Shown: positions 56,603 through 56,862 of the stretch, in pieces
Layout: the number at the start of each line of letters is the position of its first letter
Numbering within the stretch: the stretch's first letter is position 1
From: Bacteroidota bacterium
GTDB lineage: Bacteria; Bacteroidota; Bacteroidia; Chitinophagales; Chitinophagaceae
Assembly: GCA_018268035.1 (NCBI GenBank)
Contig: JAFDXI010000051.1
Span: 1-56,862, forward strand
Length of the DNA: 56,862 nt
Reading direction: 5' to 3'
The notes under the pieces: generated by a model
The model's database searches: none
What the model was told of the DNA's origin: nothing
What the model saw: only the letters and a program-made list of their open reading frames with translations
Position numbers and translations under genes: made by a program

Positions 56603-56862
56603 ATGAATGATGATAAGCGGTTATTGAAGGGTACTCTTACTACAGTTATATTAAAGCTGTTGCACGACCACAAAAAAATGTATGGTTATGAAATTACAAA
56701 AAAAGTGATGGATTTAACCAATGGGAATTTTAAAATAAAAGAAGGTGCATTGTATCCATCACTACATAAAATGGAGGCTGATGGTTTAATTGAATCAACT
56801 ATTGAGCAACATGGAAATCGTCCTAGGAAATATTACCGATTAACCCAGCAGGGAAGGAAAGA
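56603..56862 (+). CDS. PadR family transcriptional regulator (3' end outside window)
   Basis: The visible part starts MNDDKRLLKGTLTTVILKLL and continues MYGYEITKKVMDLTNG, then KIKEGALYPSLHKMEADGLI and RPRKYYRLTQQG, a complete PadR winged helix. The frame runs off the window. Two earlier in-frame ATGs exist (56552, 56591); 56603 is chosen because PadR proteins usually begin about here and because the inverted repeat at 56572-56592 then lies in the leader. PadR genes in Bacteroidota often precede small membrane-protein genes; the next gene is not visible. Confidence 0.85.
   Translation, partial: MNDDKRLLKGTLTTVILKLLHDHKKMYGYEITKKVMDLTNGNFKIKEGALYPSLHKMEADGLIESTIEQHGNRPRKYYRLTQQGRK

Overview
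The window reads as chromosomal DNA of a Bacteroidota bacterium, most likely of the Chitinophagaceae type. Supporting signs are AT-rich sequence, starts without Shine-Dalgarno sites, Bacteroidota-style -7 boxes (TAnnTTTG), a type IX secretion C-terminal signal, TonB receptors with carboxypeptidase-like N-domains, and tandem large FtsX/MacB-type permeases without ATPases. The genus call is inference. No insertion sequence, phage or CRISPR array was seen.

Region 1 (1-23.4 kb) is an accessory block. It holds an array of about eight paralogous ~800-residue MacB/FtsX-type permeases: four intact, one cut by the window edge, one frameshifted, and two decayed fragments. It also holds two PIN-domain toxin-antitoxin pairs plus a decayed third PIN copy, and a two-component system (beta-propeller sensor kinase and LuxR-type regulator) divergent from a 1071-residue secreted repeat protein. 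The gaps between permeases carry AT-rich TAATTCG-like repeats and a ~20-bp palindromic element. The same element sits at exactly the same point in the 3' end of four permease copies, where it replaces the normal C-terminus. The two permease fragments flank the two-component/adhesin cassette, as if the cassette split one permease gene.

Region 2 (23.4-43.6 kb) is mostly housekeeping: a DUF1624-type membrane acyltransferase homologue, a lipoprotein, a MetZ-like sulfhydrylase with an OsmC protein, a PlsC acyltransferase, primosomal helicase PriA, a second lipoprotein, an M20 dipeptidase, an initiator-type tRNA-Met, a GIN-domain (DUF2807) protein, a TPP riboswitch driving a TonB receptor (probable thiamin uptake), a SET-domain protein, the magnesium channel MgtE, a triple-PAS histidine kinase and an S9 peptidase.

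Region 3 (43.6-56.9 kb) contains a large TonB receptor; a minus-strand run of lptB, a CNNM/CorC-type protein, tatC and an SMR (Gdx/SugE-like) exporter; a sensor-kinase operon with two uncharacterised partners; a PdeM-like phosphoesterase; SppA; FolK; a deoxynucleoside kinase; and a PadR regulator cut by the window end.

The least ordinary material is in region 1: the site-specific palindromic insertions in permease 3' ends, the co-duplicated PIN modules, and a 53-bp direct repeat in the kinase/adhesin divergent promoter. All family names come from reading motifs by eye; no database search was made.
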